DNA from: Alistipes sp.
GTDB taxonomy: Bacteria > Bacteroidota > Bacteroidia > Bacteroidales > Rikenellaceae
DNA length: 37,550 nt
Assembly: GCA_017935185.1 (NCBI GenBank)
Contig: JAGBIC010000040.1
Span: 1-37,550, forward strand
Direction: 5' to 3'
Below the pieces are notes generated by a model, which was not told the DNA's origin, searched no databases, and worked only from the letters and a program-made list of their open reading frames with translations. The translations under genes were made by a program, and so were the position numbers. Each line of letters begins with the position of its first letter. Within the stretch, counting starts at the first letter, position 1. Positions 34,375-37,550 of the stretch are shown here, piece after piece.

Positions 34375-35469
34375 TTACTGTGCGTTATTATTTCCCGAAA
34401 TATTGAATATGGCCATATCGCTCGATGTGCCAATACGGAACGGTGGCCCCCAGAGCGATAGTCCGCTTGAGACATATATATGTGAGTGATTCCATTTGCG
34501 ATAGCCGTGGCTCTGTTCATACATCGAGTCTACTATCCAACATAATGGCCATACCTGTCCTCGGTGTGTGTGCCCGCTGAATTGTATATCCACCTTTAGC
34601 GAGTCGGTTGTGGCAAGTTCGTATGGTTGGTGGTCGAGTAGTAGTATGGGCTTTGTGTGATCAGAGGCTTCGAGCAGTTGCTCAAGGCTCTTGCGGTGGC
34701 GGTTTGATCTGTCGTCGCGACCTATAATCTGCAATCCGCATGGAAGTGTTGCTACCGAATCTCGCAGGAGTGTAATCTTTGTCTGTTTCAAGAAGGCCTC
34801 ACTACGCTCTGCTCCGCTAATGTATTCATGGTTTCCTGTTACCATATATATACCCATAGGAGCCTGCAACTCGTTAAGCTCTTCATGCATCTTGTCACGC
34901 AGCAACGGTAGTACAGAGTTGTCGATTAAATCGCCGGCAATAACAATTATGTCGGGTTTTTGCTCATTTATCATCTCAACATATCTCTTCAACTTTTTCT
35001 TGCCTGTCCCTTCGCCCAGATGCACATCGCTTATGGCTGCCACTTTCAGCGGTTTTGCAAGCGGTTTGTCGAGTTGGATGTTGATATCTACTACTTTGGG
35101 ATTCAGATAATTGATATGTCCATAAAGAAGTATCGCTGCCGTTATCGCAAGGGCATAACCAAACGCATTGCCAATCTGTGGCGCGAAAAACTTCGCCACG
35201 TCAAGGATTATAAGGCTCAAAACCATGTAAAGCGTGAAAACCATCCATATCGAGCCTATTCTGAACATCGGTTTTGATATGAATTCGGGTATGGCAGCCT
35301 CTCGAAGGGCAATCGATAGCACCAGCCCGCCTGCCGCCAGCCAGAAAAGCACTGATAGAATAATTTTCAATAGGGTGGGCGCTGTCGAAATAGTCTGTAA
35401 CCCCCGCACGAAAATATAGATGTTGCCGGCAAGGTATGCCCCCATTATAATCAGGAAAAACGATTTCAT
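34375..35469 (-). CDS. Membrane-anchored metallophosphoesterase
   Basis: 364 residues. Four hydrophobic segments occupy about 1-125, then a calcineurin-type phosphoesterase domain with all metal-binding blocks: SDVHLG, GDLID, GNHEY, DHQP and GHTHRGQ. Same architecture as YaeI-type proteins. Possible substrates are lipid-linked phosphates such as UDP-diacylglucosamine (LpxG-like), but this is inference. First gene of a four-gene minus-strand operon with lolD-like, TIGR02757 and trmN6. Confidence 0.88.
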   Translation of the reverse strand: MKSFFLIIMGAYLAGNIYIFVRGLQTISTAPTLLKIILSVLFWLAAGGLVLSIALREAAIPEFISKPMFRIGSIWMVFTLYMVLSLIILDVAKFFAPQIGNAFGYALAITAAILLYGHINYLNPKVVDINIQLDKPLAKPLKVAAISDVHLGEGTGKKKLKRYVEMINEQKPDIIVIAGDLIDNSVLPLLRDKMHEELNELQAPMGIYMVTGNHEYISGAERSEAFLKQTKITLLRDSVATLPCGLQIIGRDDRSNRHRKSLEQLLEASDHTKPILLLDHQPYELATTDSLKVDIQFSGHTHRGQVWPLCWIVDSMYEQSHGYRKWNHSHIYVSSGLSLWGPPFRIGTSSDMAIFNISGNNNAQ

Positions 35470-35531
35470 TTAATCAAATTTTGTTGAGCCATTATATGCA
35501 ATTATCGGCGCATAGGCTGTTGTTGTATTTA

Positions 35532-35563
35532 CAAAGGTAAGCAATATAAGCCCAAAATTCAAA
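35532..35563 (-). promoter_or_regulatory. Promoter of the metallophosphoesterase operon
   Basis: TTTG (35563-35560), a 20-base spacer and TACCTTTG (35539-35532) on the minus strand match the consensus. The -33 box lies inside the left repeat of the element at 35553-35667. Confidence 0.75.
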
Positions 35564-35667
35564 ATTACGACGAGTAAATCGTCGTTTCTTTCTCGCGGCT
35601 TGGCCGAGGGTAAGCAAAGCTAACCCTCGGCTTTCGCTCCGCATCGTCGGCTCAAAATTCAAAATTA
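35553..35667. repeat. Compact intergenic element: 15-bp direct repeats around nested hairpins
   Basis: CAAAATTCAAAATTA occurs at 35553-35567 and 35653-35667, exactly 100 bases apart. Inside, CGACGA (35568-35573) matches inverted TCGTCG near both 35579 and 35644, and a 13-base arm pair (35603-35615 with 35619-35631, one mismatch, three-base loop) forms a GC-rich hairpin. The AT-rich flanks and GC-rich core differ sharply. Resembles a small non-autonomous repeat. The rest of 35470-35762 holds only the two promoters listed and AT-rich sequence. Confidence 0.6.
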
Positions 35668-35710
35668 TTTGGCGAATAATCTCATTATCAGAAAAAAATC
35701 ATATAAAATG

Positions 35711-35741
35711 TTGCAAAATTGGTTTCGTGTGACTAAATTTG
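35711..35741 (+). promoter_or_regulatory. Promoter of the small-ORF/fimbrillin-like locus
   Basis: TTG 35711-35713, a 20-base spacer and TAAATTTG 35734-35741. The next ATG is at 35763, 21 bases beyond the -7 box. Confidence 0.6.
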
Positions 35742-35762
35742 TAATCACTAGTTGTACGAAGT

Positions 35763-35855
35763 ATGGGCAATAAAACTCACTATAAGATTCTTGATGTAGC
35801 AGACCTTCTTGTTGTCGGCTCGAATTTATTCGCCCCCCCCCATTTCTGTAAATAA
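35763..35855 (+). CDS. Possible 30-residue peptide containing a nine-C tract
   Basis: ATG at 35763, stop at 35853, just downstream of a good promoter. The peptide reads MGNKTHYKILDVADLLVVG then SNLFAPPHFCK. I recognise no family. A run of nine C (35833-35841) lies near the end: loss of one C would read on to about 45 residues, while gain of one C would end in PPPFL. The ORF is short enough to be chance; the promoter placement is the main support. Confidence 0.35.
   Translation: MGNKTHYKILDVADLLVVGSNLFAPPHFCK
35833..35841 (+). repeat. Homopolymeric C9 tract
   Basis: Nine consecutive C in otherwise AT-rich DNA, 113 bases before the companion peptide start. Such tracts slip during replication and are classic phase-variation sites, though here it lies in a tiny ORF/leader and not in the surface gene itself. 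Confidence 0.9.
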
Positions 35856-35885
35856 TTGTAAATCAACACTTTGTAAAAAATATTC

Positions 35886-35908
35886 CTCGGCGTGAGTTCC
35901 ATGCCGAG
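35886..35908 (+). other. Leader hairpin before the fimbrillin-like locus
   Basis: A 9-bp stem (35886-35894 with 35900-35908, one G-U) and a five-base loop. No T run follows, so it is more likely an mRNA leader structure or weak attenuator than a terminator. Confidence 0.45.
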
Positions 35909-35911
35909 CCA

Positions 35912-35940
35912 TTTGTCGTGCCTATATTTTATTAACTTTA
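35912..35940 (+). promoter_or_regulatory. Possible second promoter of the fimbrillin-like locus
   Basis: TTTG 35912-35915 and TAACTTTA 35933-35940 (one mismatch to TAnnTTTG), 17-base spacer. Start codon at 35954. Confidence 0.35.
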
Positions 35941-35953
35941 GCATAAAACAACA

Positions 35954-36076
35954 ATGAGTATGAAACAGAATTACACAGCACCCGAAGTCGAGGTAATCGA
36001 GGTTGCAATAGAGCAGGGCTTTGCCCAGTCGGTAAATCCTTATGATGGATTTGGTTCGGAAAATCCTCTCTTCTAA
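35954..36076 (+). CDS. 40-residue companion peptide of the fimbrillin-like lipoprotein
   Basis: ATG at 35954, stop at 36074-36076. The peptide begins MSMKQNYTAPEVEVIEVAIE and ends in a Gly/Asn/Pro-rich tail (NPYDGFGSENPLF). This is the pattern of tiny Bacteroidetes peptides starting with K-x-Y-x-x-P-E-x-E-V-I-x-V that precede fimbrillin or surface-lipoprotein genes. It lacks a signal peptide. 32 bases separate it from the lipoprotein start, so they are cotranscribed. The function is unknown; a regulator or assembly helper is only a guess. Confidence 0.65.
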   Translation: MSMKQNYTAPEVEVIEVAIEQGFAQSVNPYDGFGSENPLF

Positions 36077-36108
36077 ACACAATGTTAAACAGTAAAAAGG
36101 TAAAAGTG

Positions 36109-37035
36109 ATGAAAAAGATTTTTATGGCTGCTGCGACATTGATGTTGGCAGTGGGTTTTGTAGGTTGCACAAAGAGCGATGATGCTCCCGCAACAAAGGA
36201 TATTAAGATTGAGTTCAGCGTTGCCGATAAGGCTGGCTTCAACGGTGGTTCTCGTGCCGTTAAGAGTGGTTGGGCCGATGGCGACAAGATTATGATTTTC
36301 TTCAAGGTTGGCGGTAGTTGGCTTGCAGAGGCGAATACAACAGATAACACTCTTACTTTGACTTACAATGATGGTAGTTGGAGTGCAACCAAAAATAATT
36401 GGAGTGAGACATTGACCAACAGTACAAGTGGAAGCTTTATAGCTATACACTACAGAGGTGATATCGCGTTGGGTGAAAATCTTAATAATATCGGGTATTA
36501 TTTCGCAACCTTTGCCGGAGGTGAGTATTTGTCAACATCAGGTGATTATACCATTACAGGAGGTGTGATGACTTTACCAACTTTGGCCATGGAGATGTCT
36601 TCTGATATGGTACAATTCTCTGTGAAGGATTTGGCATCAAACAGCGATGAGTGGGAGTTGATGGTCAATTTCGACAATCATGATTTGGTCGCTGATGCTG
36701 CTTGTGTTGTGACTGCAATGAACGTTAATACGCTTGCGTTGAGAACAGATGTTGGTGGTTTTATAGGTAACATTAGCGAAGAGTGGATGTCTGCTGTGGT
36801 AAATGGTGCAGACCGTTCATTTGTGGGTATGCTTGATGCGGAGAATAATGAGGTTACTACAAAGTATGTATTTGTTCTGAAGAATGTTGAAGATTATGAA
36901 TACTATAAGTTTGAGTATGCTTTTTCAGAATCTACAAAGTTTGTAGGCAAGAGCGCATATCTGTTGCCCGAGTTGACTCTTCAGGCCGATGGTGTTACCC
37001 CTGCCGATGGTTGTAAGTGGACTCGTCTTCAGTAG
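36109..37035 (+). CDS. Fimbrillin-like lipoprotein
   Basis: 308 residues from MKK (36109); a start nine codons earlier (36082) is possible. Lipoprotein signal with lipobox FVGC (Cys20) followed by T-K-S-D-D. The N-terminal domain carries the fimbrillin hallmark of SRAVKSGWADGDKIMIFF (R-A, then W-x-x-GD-x-I), seen in Mfa/FimA-like families of Bacteroidetes. It has no LPxTG site, as expected: these proteins are lipidated precursors that are cleaved at an Arg by gingipain-like proteases and polymerise by strand exchange. Whether this one forms a stalk, tip or anchor is unknown, since no other fim genes are nearby. Confidence 0.7.
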   Translation: MKKIFMAAATLMLAVGFVGCTKSDDAPATKDIKIEFSVADKAGFNGGSRAVKSGWADGDKIMIFFKVGGSWLAEANTTDNTLTLTYNDGSWSATKNNWSETLTNSTSGSFIAIHYRGDIALGENLNNIGYYFATFAGGEYLSTSGDYTITGGVMTLPTLAMEMSSDMVQFSVKDLASNSDEWELMVNFDNHDLVADAACVVTAMNVNTLALRTDVGGFIGNISEEWMSAVVNGADRSFVGMLDAENNEVTTKYVFVLKNVEDYEYYKFEYAFSESTKFVGKSAYLLPELTLQADGVTPADGCKWTRLQ

Positions 37036-37056
37036 AACCTATGTAAACTATAAATG

Positions 37057-37086
37057 TGAGCTGCCCTCGGGTGGCTCATTTTTTTT
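37057..37086 (+). terminator. Terminator of the fimbrillin-like gene
   Basis: A 9-bp stem (37057-37065 with 37070-37078, two G-U), a four-base loop and eight T. Confidence 0.9.
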
Positions 37087-37149
37087 GCGTAAAGGGGTGA
37101 TATTGCAAAAATTATTTACTCTATCGTGTGCTATTTAAGAAAAAAAGCG

Positions 37150-37157
37150 TATCTTTG
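37150..37157 (+). promoter_or_regulatory. -7 box of rpmI
   Basis: TATCTTTG, 34 bases before the rpmI start. A TGTG 19 bases upstream is a weak -33 box. Confidence 0.6.
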
Positions 37158-37191
37158 CGCGCTATGTTTAACTAAATTAACTTTTACGAAA

Positions 37192-37386
37192 ATGCCAAAA
37201 ATGAAAACAAATGCCGCTGCAAAGAAGCGTTTTACTTTCACCGGCACAGGTAAGATCAAGCGCAAGCACGCTTATCACAGTCACATCCTGACCAAAAAGA
37301 CTAAGAAGCAGAAGCGTAACCTTTGTTACTCTTCAACTGTATCTGCAGCCGACGAGGCTAAGATCAAGAACTTGTTGGTTAAATAA
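37192..37386 (+). CDS. rpmI: 50S ribosomal protein L35
   Basis: 64 residues: [41 protein letters not shown] and a short C-terminal helix ending NLLVK. It is a typical L35 of normal length. The usual partner infC is not upstream; an own promoter and the fimbrillin terminator precede rpmI. rplT follows after 108 bases. Confidence 0.97.
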   Translation: MPKMKTNAAAKKRFTFTGTGKIKRKHAYHSHILTKKTKKQKRNLCYSSTVSAADEAKIKNLLVK

Positions 37387-37494
37387 TTAACCGCCCGTTC
37401 ATTAAACAATTTTTATTAACAATCGGGACAGAATAGCCCTAAAGAGTGTGAGAGAATCACGCCGCTATGAGTTCCATCAAAAACTTATTTTACT
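37387..37494 (+). promoter_or_regulatory. Structured rpmI-rplT spacer (candidate leader)
   Basis: The gap is long for a ribosomal protein pair and holds small stems: GGG...CCC at 37425-37439 and a 6-bp stem at 37446-37462 (GTGTGA with TCACGC). It may be an autoregulatory site for L20 or simply mRNA structure. I cannot match it to a known leader. Confidence 0.3.
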
Positions 37495-37550
37495 ATGCCA
37501 CGTTCAGTCAACGCTGTTGCGTCACGCGCAAGAAGAAAGAAGGTTTTGAA
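37495..37550 (+). CDS. rplT: 50S ribosomal protein L20 (5' end only)
   Basis: ATG at 37495; the 18 visible codons read MPRSVNAVASRARRKKVL, the conserved basic N-terminus of L20, which inserts into 23S rRNA and is needed for early 50S assembly. The rest lies outside the window. The rpmI-rplT order is conserved across bacteria. Confidence 0.93.
   Translation, partial: MPRSVNAVASRARRKKVL

Noticed and set aside
35780-36350. Minus-strand ORFs opposite the peptide/fimbrillin-like locus
   Set aside because: No signal, no family and no promoter on that strand; they are shadows.
37467-37550. ATG at 37467 with an open frame overlapping rplT
   Set aside because: It is out of frame with L20, no family match, and rplT explains the region.
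1-37550. CRISPR arrays, prophage, insertion sequences, tRNA or rRNA genes
   Set aside because: I saw no regularly spaced repeats, integrase or transposase motifs, and no tRNA-like cloverleaf.

Overview
The window looks like chromosomal DNA of a member of the Bacteroidales, possibly a Rikenellaceae (Alistipes-like) gut commensal; the genus is a guess. Support comes from the promoters, which repeatedly match the Bacteroidetes pattern TTTG-N19/20-TAnnTTTG and lack visible Shine-Dalgarno sites; from families typical of the phylum (BACON domains, TIGR02757/DUF2400, DUF4831, fused SecDF, fimbrillin-like lipoproteins with a tiny companion peptide, SusC-type plug domains); and from a Rho with a long disordered insertion. 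Nothing indicates a prophage, insertion sequence, CRISPR array or tRNA gene. The layout is dense housekeeping DNA with a few surface-protein islands.

Left part (1-9300). A very large surface lipoprotein, running off the left edge, combines four BACON domains, leucine-rich repeats, a thioredoxin-like domain and an M64 metallopeptidase. Divergent from it is the diadenylate cyclase gene cdaA. Then, on the minus strand, come a nucleosidase-ispE pair, rho, a secreted nucleoside hydrolase and an OmpH/Skp-like lipoprotein, each unit closed by a clear hairpin terminator.

Middle part (9300-23250, plus strand). ruvA is followed by two FKBP-like lipoproteins, the second with a striking Tyr/Asn/Gly-rich insertion. 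Then come a small HTH protein, a tandem pair of small exported proteins that consist only of a carboxypeptidase-regulatory-like domain and a TonB-receptor plug (no barrel), dnaK, a GH51 arabinofuranosidase, secDF, and a YbbR-like/coaE/folP operon.

Right part (23300-37550). A minus-strand nucleotidyltransferase precedes a six-gene plus-strand operon (LytM-like protein with degenerate zinc site, dxr, rseP, radA, an SDR epimerase lacking its catalytic Tyr, thioredoxin). A minus-strand block follows: AlkD-like, DUF4831, trmN6, TIGR02757, lolD-like, metallophosphoesterase. Next comes an intergenic stretch with a compact repeat-hairpin element, then a plus-strand surface locus (a 30-codon ORF with a nine-C tract, a 40-residue peptide, a fimbrillin-like lipoprotein), and finally rpmI and the start of rplT.

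Themes: envelope biogenesis and secretion (SecDF, OmpH, RseP, LolD, FKBP lipoproteins, LytM), isoprenoid synthesis (ispE, dxr), cofactor synthesis (coaE, folP), DNA repair (ruvA, radA, AlkD-like) and c-di-AMP signalling (cdaA, with a YbbR-domain protein 18 kb away). No single complete new system is evident. The strongest unusual items are the BACON-LRR-thioredoxin-M64 protein, the tandem barrel-less plug proteins, the Tyr-rich FKBP lipoprotein, the poly-C small ORF before the fimbrillin-like gene, and the hairpin over the epimerase start codon.
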